From contig SKYZ01000095.1 of assembly GCA_007127625.1 (NCBI GenBank), positions 1 to 6,829 of the forward strand: 6,829 nucleotides of DNA. The letters run 5' to 3'. Made by a program: the position numbers and the translations under genes. The number at the start of each line of letters is the position of its first letter. Position 1 is the first letter of the stretch. The notes beneath the pieces were generated by a model, which was not told where the DNA came from, did not search any database, and saw nothing but the letters and a program-made list of their open reading frames with translations. This DNA comes from Aquisalimonas sp. Lineage in GTDB: Bacteria; Pseudomonadota; Gammaproteobacteria; Nitrococcales; Aquisalimonadaceae. Shown here one piece after another: positions 1 through 5,748 of the stretch.

Positions 1-705
1 CCGGTGGATCTGCCGCAGCGGCTGTGCGGGCGCCGCGTCCAGGGGATCGACCGGCGTGCCAAGTACCTGCTGTTCCGGCTGGACGGCGACACCCTGCTGT
101 TGCACCTGGGCATGTCCGGCAGTCTCCGCCTGGTCCCCGCCGGCACCCCGGCCGAGCCGCACGCCCACGTGGACCTGGTGTTCGCCCACGGACAGGTGCT
201 TCGGCTCACGGATCCGCGCCGGTTCGGCAGCGTTCACCTGGCACCCGGCGACGGCGGCGGCCACCCGCTGCTGTCCAGGCTGGGCCCGGAGCCCCTGGGC
301 GACGGGTTCACCGGGGAGTGGCTGTACCAGCGCTCCCGAGGGCGGAGACAGGCGGTCAAGGCCTTCATCATGGACGCCGCGACGGTGGTCGGTGTCGGCA
401 ACATATACGCCGCCGAGGCGCTGTTCCGCGCGGGCATCCATCCGGCCCGGGCAGCCGGCCGTGTCAGCCGCCGACGCTACGGGGAGCTGGCGGCTGCGGT
501 GCAGGCCGTGCTCGCCGAGGCCATCGACGCCGGTGGGACGACTCTGCGGGATTTCGTCGGCAGCGGCGGTCGTCCGGGGTACTTTCGCCAGTCGCTGGCG
601 GTATACGGCCGTGCCGGTGAACCCTGTCCGGCCTGCGGCACGCCGCTGCGACTGATTCAGGTCGGCCAGCGCAGCACCTGTTACTGTCTCCGGTGCCAAC
701 GTTAG
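1..705 (+). CDS. mutM: Formamidopyrimidine-DNA glycosylase, 5'-truncated by window edge
   Basis: MutM/Fpg is a bifunctional base-excision-repair enzyme: it removes oxidised purines such as 8-oxoguanine from DNA and nicks the abasic strand. The frame is open to the left edge, and about 36 N-terminal residues are missing, including the catalytic Pro-Glu of the MPELPE start motif. The GTG at position 4 is therefore probably not the real start. Visible family marks, in order: the conserved Lys of RRAKYLL (codon 61-63, equivalent to Lys57 of E. coli Fpg); [16 protein letters not shown]; the helix-two-turn-helix signature [22 protein letters not shown]; and a C-terminal zinc finger with spacing C-x2-C-x16-C-x2-C that ends two residues before the stop. 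The visible part aligns with E. coli Fpg along its whole length without frameshift. It lies upstream of, and codirectional with, the bactofilin gene but about 175 bases away, so it is probably a separate unit. Confidence 0.96.
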   Translation, partial: PVDLPQRLCGRRVQGIDRRAKYLLFRLDGDTLLLHLGMSGSLRLVPAGTPAEPHAHVDLVFAHGQVLRLTDPRRFGSVHLAPGDGGGHPLLSRLGPEPLGDGFTGEWLYQRSRGRRQAVKAFIMDAATVVGVGNIYAAEALFRAGIHPARAAGRVSRRRYGELAAAVQAVLAEAIDAGGTTLRDFVGSGGRPGYFRQSLAVYGRAGEPCPACGTPLRLIQVGQRSTCYCLRCQR

Positions 706-737
706 CGTCCCGCGCAACACGTGACACGAGGCAGCGC

Positions 738-760
738 CGCCCGGGTCCATGGTCCGGGCG
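738..760 (+). terminator. GC-rich hairpin after mutM, possible terminator without U-tract
   Basis: An inverted repeat with arms CGCCCGG (738-744) and CCGGGCG (754-760) forms a 7-bp stem, extendable in RNA through two G-U pairs and one C-G pair to about 10 bp with a 3-nt loop. It begins 33 bases after the mutM stop codon. No run of T follows (CGTGTGATCT), so it is not a canonical intrinsic terminator. It could be a 3'-end stabiliser or part of a Rho-dependent end. Confidence 0.35.
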
Positions 761-788
761 CGTGTGATCTACTCCACAGTCCGGGGGT

Positions 789-794
789 TATAAA
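789..794 (+). promoter_or_regulatory. Possible -10 element for the bactofilin gene
   Basis: TATAAA stands out in otherwise GC-rich sequence, about 90 bases upstream of the chosen bactofilin start, and matches the sigma-70 -10 consensus in 5 of 6 positions. No convincing TTGACA-like hexamer lies 16-18 bases upstream (766-771 reads GATCTA). This is a weak call based on the -10 box alone. Confidence 0.3.
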
Positions 795-881
795 GCGCGT
801 ACCGTGTCGGGAACCAATGATTGCGCCGACCGGTTGCCCGTGGGGGAGAACGGGTCGCAGGACGTGAGGAGCCGAGACACC

Positions 882-1550
882 ATGGGATTGTTCGGGAACA
901 AGAGCAAACCGGCCAAGCGCCGCACTGGCGGCACCACCATCATTGCCGCGGGTACGACCCTGACGGGTGAGCTGGCCCCTGAGGGCAATGTGCATATCGA
1001 TGGCCGGATCGAGGGCCACATCGACTCCGCCAGCGACGTTTCCATCGGTGCCGAGGGCAGTTTTGAAGGCGAGATCCGGGCGCACCGGATGGTGGTGAGC
1101 GGTTACGCACACGGTCGCATCGAGTGCGACAGCCTGGAAATCGTCAACAAGGGGCGTGTCCTGGGCGAGGTCTCCAGTCGCAGTTTCGTCATCGAGCCCG
1201 GTGGCCAGTTCGTCGGCGAAAGCCGCTCCACCGACGCGGAGTCCGTGGCACAGCTGAGCCACTGGCACGGCCAGGAACGTTCCGGGGCCGATCGTTCGGC
1301 GTCCGGGGCCGAGGTCGGGCCGGAACCCGAACCGGAGCCCGAACCTGAATCGGATCTGGAACCGGATCCGGTGGTGCATGCGTCCACGGACGAGATCGAT
1401 GTGGACGAACCAGTGGTCACGGGGATCGATGAACAGGTTGCCGGCTCCGATGACGAGCATCACGGCCGTGAGCCGACGGTGGCCTTCGAGCAGAGCGAGC
1501 CCGATGACCGGGAGGAACGTGCGGCACAGAATCAGCGGCGGTGGCGCTGA
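882..1550 (+). CDS. Bactofilin family cytoskeletal protein (222 aa)
   Basis: Bactofilins self-assemble into nucleotide-independent filaments at the inner membrane and act as scaffolds for cell-wall enzymes, stalks or polarity factors. Residues about 18-113 form the bactofilin core: a short-period right-handed beta-helix with regular Gly and hydrophobic repeats (TTLTGEL, VHIDGRIEGHI, VSIGAEGSFEGEI, VVSGYAHGRI, LEIVNKGRVLGEV, FVIEPGGQFVGE). The N-terminus MGLFGNKSKPAKRR resembles the short membrane-targeting peptides seen in the family. ATG 882 is chosen over the in-frame GTG at 804 because it starts at this typical N-terminus and has GAGGAG upstream; the extra 26 residues of the longer form look non-coding. 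An unusually long acidic tail follows (about residues 114-212), containing a Pro-Glu repeat (147-156), and it ends in a basic stretch, QNQRRWR. The tail is probably disordered. The neighbouring actin-like gene suggests a shared cytoskeletal role. The family call is secure; the cellular role is not. Confidence 0.9.
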   Translation: MGLFGNKSKPAKRRTGGTTIIAAGTTLTGELAPEGNVHIDGRIEGHIDSASDVSIGAEGSFEGEIRAHRMVVSGYAHGRIECDSLEIVNKGRVLGEVSSRSFVIEPGGQFVGESRSTDAESVAQLSHWHGQERSGADRSASGAEVGPEPEPEPEPESDLEPDPVVHASTDEIDVDEPVVTGIDEQVAGSDDEHHGREPTVAFEQSEPDDREERAAQNQRRWR

Positions 1551-1656
1551 GCGGCACTGGGGTTTAGGATCGGCGTCAGGGCGCATCCGCTCCCGGCCGA
1601 CAGTGTCGCGGACTTCCCGTGCGCCGTGGCGAGAGACAATGGAAGCAGACCAATGC

Positions 1657-1662
1657 AGGGGG
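1657..1662 (+). promoter_or_regulatory. Ribosome binding site deciding the GTG start of the actin-like gene
   Basis: AGGGGG lies 7 bases before GTG 1670. It supports that codon over an in-frame alternative at 1619 whose added residues (MRRGERQWKQ...) do not resemble the family. The actin phosphate-1 motif begins three residues after the GTG. Confidence 0.6.
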
Positions 1663-1669
1663 TAGCGCT

Positions 1670-2806
1670 GTGGAACGTGTAATCGGACTCGATATGGGAT
1701 ACGGCTTCGTCAAGGCCAACGATGGCCGCGACGGGGTACGCTTCCCCAGTGTGGTCGGTGATGGCAGTGGCGGCGGCCCCATGTCGCTGGGCTTCCAGAA
1801 GCCGGACCCGACCAGCGACATTCGCATCACCGTGGGTGGCAAGACCTACTTCCTGGGTGATCTGGCCATCCGCCATTCCCGCATCGCCCATCGCGGCCTC
1901 TCGGCAACCCGCGCCGAAGGTGATGATCTGCGCATCCTGTTCCTGGGTGCGCTGAGCATGTTCTGCCGCGAATCCATGAACGACTTCTCCGTGGTCACGG
2001 GCCTGCCGCCGGGGCGCATGCACCTGGCGGATGACCTGGTCTCGCGGCTGCGGGGCGACCACACTGTGACTCGCCACGTAGGCCGCAATCGCCAGGACCT
2101 CAGTATTCGCCTGAACAATATCGAGGTGGTGCCGCAGCCCCTGGGGACGTTCTGGGCCGAGGTGCTGGACGGCCGCGGGCAGCTGCGTGGTGACTCCCGG
2201 CTGCTGGAGGGGCGCGTCGGCATCATCGACGTGGGCTTCCGCACCAGCGATTTCGCCACCATCGTCGAGGGCGAGTACGCCCCGGCCTGGAGCCGCACGG
2301 TTCCGCTGGGGATTTCCACCGGCTATGACGCCCTGTCGTCGGCCCTGGCCACGCAGTACGGTCTTGAACGCGAGACCTACACGCTGGATCAGGCCGTCAT
2401 CGATGGCGAGATCAATGTCTCCGGGCGGCGGGTGGATATCACCGACCTGCGGGATCAGATTCTCGGTGAAGTGGCCACCAAGCTGATGGTGGAGATGCAG
2501 TCGCTGTGGCAGCTCACCGATTATGATGCCGTGCTGCTCACCGGCGGTGGCGCCCACGTTCTGGAGCGTTACCTGCGGCCGGAGGTGCCACAGAGCGTGG
2601 TGGTCAACGACCCGGTGACCGCCAACGCCCGTGGATATGTGGCTTGGGGCACGTTCCAGACCAATGATGCCCAGCCCGAAGCGCAGACCACCACCGGTGC
2701 CGGCTTTGGTACCGATGCCGCAAACCAGGCGCCAAGCGGCGGTTTCGACCAGTCCGCCCGGAGCTCAGGCGAGCGGGCCTCGGGTGACGACTCCAGCAAC
2801 AACTGA
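1670..2806 (+). CDS. ParM/StbA-family actin-like ATPase (378 aa)
   Basis: This is a member of the actin/Hsp70 ATPase superfamily, closest by eye to plasmid-segregation ParM/StbA-like and archaeal-type actin-like proteins; such proteins polymerise on ATP binding. The nucleotide-binding motifs are in order: phosphate-1 IGLDMGYGFVKA (Asp8, Gly10), phosphate-2 GIIDVGFRTSDF (Asp187, Gly189, Thr192), and adenosine motif LLTGGGA (292-294). LGISTGYDAL lies near residue 213. Length without the tail (about 330) fits ParM-like proteins. The last 48 residues form a low-complexity tail rich in Gln, Ser, Gly and Asp, likely disordered. The start is GTG 1670 with a good ribosome site. It begins 119 bases after the bactofilin stop with no clear promoter between, so cotranscription is likely. 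No ParR-like partner or parC-type iteron array is visible, so a DNA-segregation role is not supported here. A chromosomal cytoskeletal function coupled to bactofilin is inferred. Confidence 0.85.
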   Translation: MERVIGLDMGYGFVKANDGRDGVRFPSVVGDGSGGGPMSLGFQKPDPTSDIRITVGGKTYFLGDLAIRHSRIAHRGLSATRAEGDDLRILFLGALSMFCRESMNDFSVVTGLPPGRMHLADDLVSRLRGDHTVTRHVGRNRQDLSIRLNNIEVVPQPLGTFWAEVLDGRGQLRGDSRLLEGRVGIIDVGFRTSDFATIVEGEYAPAWSRTVPLGISTGYDALSSALATQYGLERETYTLDQAVIDGEINVSGRRVDITDLRDQILGEVATKLMVEMQSLWQLTDYDAVLLTGGGAHVLERYLRPEVPQSVVVNDPVTANARGYVAWGTFQTNDAQPEAQTTTGAGFGTDAANQAPSGGFDQSARSSGERASGDDSSNN

Positions 2807-2825
2807 TGTCGGTGGCATAATGCGC

Positions 2826-2857
2826 GGTCCGGATGGGGGTCAGCCCCCGTCCGGACC
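2826..2857. terminator. Long hairpin between convergent genes, probable bidirectional terminator
   Basis: Arms 2826-2839 and 2844-2857 are complementary over 14 positions with a single G-T wobble, enclosing the 4-base loop TCAG. It starts 20 bases after the actin-like gene stop and overlaps the 3' end of greB on the other strand: the greB stop codon (2840-2842) lies within the loop and the last greB codons form one arm. Neither side is followed by a T-run, so termination may depend on stem stability or Rho. The fold itself is unambiguous. Confidence 0.65.
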
Positions 2858-3358
2858 GTCAGTGCCGTACCACACCCGGGTTATCAGCAGGGTGGTGGTG
2901 CCCGCCGGCAGCGACACCCGCACTTCGTCATCCTCCGTCTTGCCGAGCACCGCCCGAGCCATGGGTGAGTCCACGCTGATCAGGCTCCGCTGTGGATCGA
3001 ATTCGTCCGGCCCCACGATGCGGTAGCGGGTTTCCGTGCCGGCGTCGTCCTCCACCGTGAACCAGGCGCCGAAGCGGATGCGGCTCGGGTCGGACGGGCG
3101 CTCCTGCACCACGGTCAGCTCGTCCAGCCGTTTGCTGAGATAGCGGACGCGCCGGTCGATTTCCCGAAGCTGCTTCTTGCCGTAGATGTACTCCGCGTTC
3201 TCGGAGCGGTCGCCCATGGCGGCCGCCTCGCTGACGGCCTGGGTGACCTCCGGCCGGCGTACGCGCCACAGCCAGTTCAATTCACGCTCCAGCGTACGCC
3301 AACCCTCGCGGGTGATGTACGCGGACCGTTTCGGTTGTGGAGGGCGGTAGCGACTCAT
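2840..3358 (-). CDS. greB: Transcription elongation factor GreB (172 aa)
   Basis: GreB binds the secondary channel of RNA polymerase and stimulates cleavage of backtracked transcripts. The N-terminal coiled coil (about residues 15-85) carries the acidic tip GDRSENAEY with Asp50 and Glu53, the catalytic pair of Gre factors. It is followed by IYGKKQLREIDRRVRYL, which matches GreB more closely than GreA. The C-terminal FKBP-like domain holds SPMARAVLGK (131-140). At 172 residues it is slightly longer than E. coli GreB (158) because of a basic N-terminal lead (SRYRPPQPKR) and a short Gly/Asp end. ATG at 3358-3356 is the only sensible start; no strong Shine-Dalgarno is visible before it. It lies 68 bases downstream of the beta-propeller gene on the same strand and could be partly read through from it. 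Confidence 0.95.
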   Translation of the reverse strand: MSRYRPPQPKRSAYITREGWRTLERELNWLWRVRRPEVTQAVSEAAAMGDRSENAEYIYGKKQLREIDRRVRYLSKRLDELTVVQERPSDPSRIRFGAWFTVEDDAGTETRYRIVGPDEFDPQRSLISVDSPMARAVLGKTEDDEVRVSLPAGTTTLLITRVWYGTDGPDGG

Positions 3359-3373
3359 GGCTCAGCGAGCGCC

Positions 3374-3404
3374 CCGGGACCGCCGCAGCGTGCGGCGCCC
3401 CCGG
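3374..3404. terminator. GC-rich hairpin between the beta-propeller gene and greB
   Basis: CGCCGCA (3381-3387) and TGCGGCG (3391-3397) form a perfect 7-bp stem with a 3-base loop. CCGGG (3374-3378) and CCCGG (3400-3404) add 5 bp beyond a 2x2 internal loop. A competing 6-bp stem joins 3401-3406 to 3420-3425. There is no T-run on the minus strand downstream, so this is an attenuating or stabilising hairpin rather than a proven terminator. Confidence 0.35.
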
Positions 3405-3426
3405 ACTGTCGGGCCTACGGTCCGGA

Positions 3427-4569
3427 TCAATCCAGCACGCGCACGGCGATTCCGTGGAAATCGCTGTCGGGATTGCCCCGTGCCGGCTCGACAATGTCAA
3501 CGATTTCCCGGGTCTCGACGTCCAGCACGGAGAAACCGGGGGTTTCCCCCTCGGCCATGTGAGGCATGGAGACCGGGTTCGGCCCGCGCAGGGTGATGAA
3601 CGCGTAGCGGGAATCCGGCGAGAAGTCGAGAATGTCGGGTGTGGGCCCGGTGTCCGGGATGCTCGCGGTGATCTCGAAGGACTCCGGATCAATGACGACG
3701 CCATCCGACGAACCGCGGTTGACCATCCAGATGGCCTCGCCGTTGGGGACGTTGCGCACGCCGTGAGCGTCGATGCCCTGGCTCACATTGGACGCCACGA
3801 CCTCCAGCGTCTCCACGTCCAGGGCGTACCAGATCCCTGTCTGCGGGCCGCCGCCGTTGACGATCATGTGTTCACCGTCCGGTGTCAGCATGGTACCGCA
3901 GTTGGTCTGCAGTTCGTTGGGCGAGAACACCTCGTCGAGGGTCATGCTCTCGGTGTCCACCACCACGAGCCCGCCGTCGTCCAGGGCCGGTCCCAGGGTC
4001 ACGAAGGCGCGCCCGCCGTCGGCAGTGGTGTCGTGGCAGATGGCGGCGACATCGTTGAAATCGTCCGCGCGCTCCTCGAAGACAGGGTCATTGGCAATGA
4101 TCAGTTCCCGGCTGACACGGAACTCCTCCGCGTCCAGATCGGCGCTGAGTTCCACCACCATGCCGTCGCGTTCCACGTCCGGCGAGCCGATGACGTCCAC
4201 CAGAATGGCGCTGTCATCCGGGGTAAAGCCGGCCATGTGCGTACGCGGGCCGGTCTCGATGATGTCCACCACCCGGTAGTCTTCGGTGCGGATCACCGCC
4301 ACGTTACCGGTGCCGACATTGGCCACCGCGGCGTAGCGATGGTCGGAGCTGAATTCCACCATGTGCGGGACGCGCACGCCGTGGGCGCCCAGGTTGATGC
4401 GCGCGACCTCCTTGAGGTCCTGGTTGTAGACGTGAGCCTTGTGTGTCCCCTGGTCCAGTGCCCAGATCTCGTAGGCGGCGTCGTCGGCGAATGCCACCTG
4501 TGGCCCCAGCCCGAGTGCCGCGGTGAGCAGCCCAAGGGAAACCGTTTTGCCCGTCAGTCGTTGCAACAT
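3427..4569 (-). CDS. Secreted YVTN/YncE-like beta-propeller protein (380 aa)
   Basis: A Sec signal peptide is visible: basic MLQRLTGK, a hydrophobic core about 9-23, and likely cleavage after AFA at residue 28, giving a periplasmic or secreted protein. The mature part consists of repeated 40-50-residue beta-propeller units with recurring patterns such as HMVEFSSDHRYAAVAN, HMAGFTPDDSAILVDV, NCGTMLTPDGEHMIVNG and LDFSPDSRYAFITLRG, typical of seven-bladed YVTN/YncE-like folds, which are often binding or scaffold proteins. The protein is strongly acidic. Several blade-edge histidines recur (GAHGVR, RTHMAG, DAHGVR, DFHGIA), which could bind metal or a cofactor; this is inference. ATG 4569 is chosen because GGGAG lies 5 bases upstream and the signal peptide starts cleanly there; ATGs at 4593 and 4614 would add a polar extension before it. 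The frame stays open much further upstream only as antisense of ycgR. Substrate and pathway are unknown. Confidence 0.85.
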   Translation of the reverse strand: MLQRLTGKTVSLGLLTAALGLGPQVAFADDAAYEIWALDQGTHKAHVYNQDLKEVARINLGAHGVRVPHMVEFSSDHRYAAVANVGTGNVAVIRTEDYRVVDIIETGPRTHMAGFTPDDSAILVDVIGSPDVERDGMVVELSADLDAEEFRVSRELIIANDPVFEERADDFNDVAAICHDTTADGGRAFVTLGPALDDGGLVVVDTESMTLDEVFSPNELQTNCGTMLTPDGEHMIVNGGGPQTGIWYALDVETLEVVASNVSQGIDAHGVRNVPNGEAIWMVNRGSSDGVVIDPESFEITASIPDTGPTPDILDFSPDSRYAFITLRGPNPVSMPHMAEGETPGFSVLDVETREIVDIVEPARGNPDSDFHGIAVRVLD

Positions 4570-4624
4570 GCCCTCTCCCGAATCGTTTATCATGAGTTCT
4601 TCGTTTGTCGACATAGATAACAAG

Positions 4625-4630
4625 AGTATA
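4625..4630 (-). promoter_or_regulatory. Possible -10 element for the beta-propeller gene
   Basis: On the minus strand this reads TATACT, a 5-of-6 match to the sigma-70 -10 box, 55 bases before the chosen start. It implies a short 5' leader carrying the GGGAG ribosome site. The -35 region 17-18 bases upstream is T-rich but a poor match. Transcription would start close to the alternative ATG at 4614, which argues against that codon being used. Confidence 0.45.
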
Positions 4631-4643
4631 GGCGCTGTCGGCG

Positions 4644-4651
4644 GCCGATAA
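4644..4651 (+). promoter_or_regulatory. Possible sigma-28 (FliA) -10 element upstream of ycgR
   Basis: GCCGATAA is an exact match to the flagellar sigma factor -10 consensus, 69 bases before the ycgR start. E. coli ycgR is a late flagellar gene under FliA, so the biology fits. The expected TAAA-type -35 element is not present at the right distance (4625-4632 reads AGTATAGG), so the match may be chance. Confidence 0.35.
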
Positions 4652-4719
4652 AAACGTCGGTTGCAAGGGAATCGTTCAGCGTTTCCCAAGGCGTAGTACC
4701 GCTTAGACGGGGAGATGTC

Positions 4720-5463
4720 GTGTCGGACTTTGGCCACCAGCACGATGACAACCAGTTTCAGCTCACCAGCCGGCGTGACATTGTCGCCGTGCTGCGCCAG
4801 CTCGGCCGGCGACCGGAGTTGATTACCGGCTATTTCAACCAGGGCCGGGAAAGCCTGGTGACCGCCGTGCTGCACGTGGACCAGGAGGCCGGGGAGGTCG
4901 TCCTGGATCAGGGGCCGGACGACGCGGTCAACCGACGCGCACTGGCGGCGGGCCAACTGATCTGCATGACCCGGGAGAACAACGTCAGCGTCAAGTTCCG
5001 TCTGCAGGGCCTGCGCCGTGCGACGCGTGACGACGGGCCCACGTTCCGGGCGCCCCTGCCGGAGAGTCTTTACCGCCTTCAGCGCCGCGAGTTCTTCCGG
5101 GTACCCATGCCGGTGTCCAGCCCGGTGCTCTGCCGGATTCCCACTGATGCTGGAGAGGTGCACGAGTTCCGGGTCACCGACATGAGTCTGGGTGGTGTCG
5201 GGATTGTTGACGCGACGATGAAACTACCACTGCGCATCGGGGACGTCTTCACCGATGCCGAGCTCCGGGTCCCGGACCAGCGTCCCCTGACGGTGGGCCT
5301 GGAAGTCCGCAATGTCTCGCGGCACATCTTCCGGGATGGCACCGTGGGCCGGCGCCTCGGCGTCGCATTTCAGGGATTGTCCACGCAGGGCAGTACGCTG
5401 CTGCAACGGTACCTGCAGCGGCTCCAGATCGCCTACCGCGAGAGTGCACCGGATAACGACTGA
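4720..5463 (+). CDS. ycgR: YcgR-type c-di-GMP-binding flagellar brake protein, PilZ domain (247 aa)
   Basis: YcgR proteins bind cyclic di-GMP and then interact with the flagellar motor to slow swimming. Two domains are visible. An N-terminal YcgR beta-barrel domain covers about residues 12-112 (FQLTSRRDIVAVLRQLGRR, later ICMTRENNVSVKFRLQG). A C-terminal PilZ domain covers about 118-235, with both c-di-GMP-binding motifs intact: R-x3-R as Arg123-EFF-Arg127, and D-x-S-x2-G as Asp154, Ser156, Gly159. Length matches E. coli YcgR (244). The start is GTG 4720 with GGGGAG 5 bases upstream; a nearby ATG at 4715 is out of frame. It is transcribed divergently from the beta-propeller gene. A structured region encoding a putative small RNA follows, and no intrinsic terminator lies directly after the stop. 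The name is used in the family sense; other PilZ/YcgR-like proteins are possible, since no flagellar genes are in view. Confidence 0.9.
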   Translation: MSDFGHQHDDNQFQLTSRRDIVAVLRQLGRRPELITGYFNQGRESLVTAVLHVDQEAGEVVLDQGPDDAVNRRALAAGQLICMTRENNVSVKFRLQGLRRATRDDGPTFRAPLPESLYRLQRREFFRVPMPVSSPVLCRIPTDAGEVHEFRVTDMSLGGVGIVDATMKLPLRIGDVFTDAELRVPDQRPLTVGLEVRNVSRHIFRDGTVGRRLGVAFQGLSTQGSTLLQRYLQRLQIAYRESAPDND

Positions 5464-5492
5464 CCCGCGGGGTGGTTGTTGTCGTTCGGAGA

Positions 5493-5523
5493 CACAAAAA
5501 AGCGTTTTTATATCAGTGCCTTG
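5493..5523 (+). promoter_or_regulatory. IHF binding site with upstream A-tract
   Basis: TATCAG-TGCC-TTG (5511-5523) matches the IHF consensus WATCAR-N4-TTR at every specified position. It is preceded by an A6 tract and a T5 run (5495-5510), the AT-rich element that strengthens many IHF sites. The arrangement resembles the lambda attP H' site. It lies about 100 bases upstream of the sigma-54 promoter at 5625, a usual place for IHF to bend DNA so that an enhancer-bound activator reaches sigma-54 polymerase. Confidence 0.6.
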
Positions 5524-5542
5524 CGTGAATGCCCCGCGAGCA

Positions 5543-5560
5543 TGTCGTCAAATGATTACA
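5543..5560 (+). promoter_or_regulatory. Weak candidate upstream activator site
   Basis: TGTC-N10-TACA is one base away from the TGTC-N10-GACA pattern bound by the sigma-54 activator GlrR in enterobacteria. It would sit about 91-108 bases before the predicted RNA start. A second imperfect dyad, TGTC-N7-GACA, is at 5480-5494. Short degenerate motifs like these arise by chance; the activator is not identified. Confidence 0.2.
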
Positions 5561-5624
5561 GTTTTCAGTGCCTGTCGCATTCGTCCATCCTGTAACTGCC
5601 TGATTCCTTGGTCTATGCTCCATG

Positions 5625-5640
5625 TGGCACGACGAATGCA
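5625..5640 (+). promoter_or_regulatory. Sigma-54 (RpoN) promoter, -24/-12 type
   Basis: TGGCACG-ACGA-ATGCA matches the sigma-54 consensus TGGCACG-N4-TTGCW with one mismatch (first T of the -12 box). The invariant GG and GC doublets are exactly 10 bases apart (GG 5626-5627, GC 5638-5639). Predicted transcription start is about 5651. No protein gene starts on this strand downstream; the only thing it can drive is the hairpin-rich region ending in the terminator at 5788-5814. Confidence 0.75.
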
Positions 5641-5655
5641 GTGTTAGTCGTGCCA
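5625..5655. repeat. Perfect 9-bp inverted repeat over the sigma-54 promoter
   Basis: TGGCACGAC (5625-5633) and GTCGTGCCA (5647-5655) are exact reverse complements, separated by 13 bases. The left arm is the -24 element and the right arm spans the predicted transcription start. It could be an operator dyad for a DNA-binding regulator. The right-hand arm lacks a matching -12 GC on the minus strand, so it is not a second promoter. Confidence 0.6.
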
Positions 5656-5662
5656 TCGCCTG

Positions 5663-5706
5663 GTCGTCGTGGCCTGCCTCAGCGTGTGCCCTGCTACCAC
5701 GACGAC
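5663..5706 (+). repeat. Stem-loop 1 of the putative small RNA
   Basis: GTCGTCGTGG (5663-5672) pairs perfectly with CCACGACGAC (5697-5706); the loop is 24 nt. Confidence 0.7.
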
Positions 5707-5710
5707 AGCG

Positions 5711-5748
5711 CGGCCATCGGTGTCCCGCGCACCCATCACCGATGGCCG
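5711..5748 (+). repeat. Stem-loop 2 of the putative small RNA
   Basis: CGGCCATCGGTG (5711-5722) pairs perfectly over 12 bp with CACCGATGGCCG (5737-5748). The loop TCCCGCGCACCCAT is C-rich and would be exposed. Confidence 0.75.

Larger units (their letters stand above)
5464..5624. other. Regulatory intergenic stretch after ycgR
   Basis: I see no credible gene here. The stretch is more AT-rich than its surroundings and holds the A-tract, the IHF site and weak activator-like dyads. An 8-base complementarity exists between 5578-5585 (GCATTCGT) and 5632-5639 (ACGAATGC). The only ATG-led frames are under ten codons and lack ribosome sites. The simplest reading is an enhancer and bending region for the sigma-54 promoter at 5625. 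Confidence 0.5.

Noticed and set aside
804..881. Longer bactofilin start at GTG 804
   Set aside because: The added 26 residues have no bactofilin character, whereas ATG 882 begins with a typical short N-terminus and has GAGGAG upstream.
702..1586. Minus-strand open frame opposite the bactofilin
   Set aside because: It covers the whole bactofilin gene in antisense, has no recognisable motif, and mirrors the codon pattern of the real gene.
1532..2557. Minus-strand open frame opposite the actin-like gene
   Set aside because: The plus strand holds three ordered actin-fold nucleotide motifs; the antisense product is His/Ala/Gly-rich and unrecognisable.
3337..4620. Long plus-strand open frame opposite the beta-propeller gene
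   Set aside because: Its translation is His/Val/Gly-rich without any family resemblance. The minus strand carries a signal peptide and propeller repeats over the same bases, so this is a GC-driven antisense shadow.
4661..4699. Sigma-70 promoter for ycgR using TTGCAA at 4661
   Set aside because: No -10-like hexamer occurs 16-18 bases downstream; the nearest candidate, TAGTAC, is 27 bases away.
4570..5163. Extension of the beta-propeller frame far upstream
   Set aside because: It lies antisense to ycgR, and the signal peptide starting at 4569 with its own ribosome site marks the true start.
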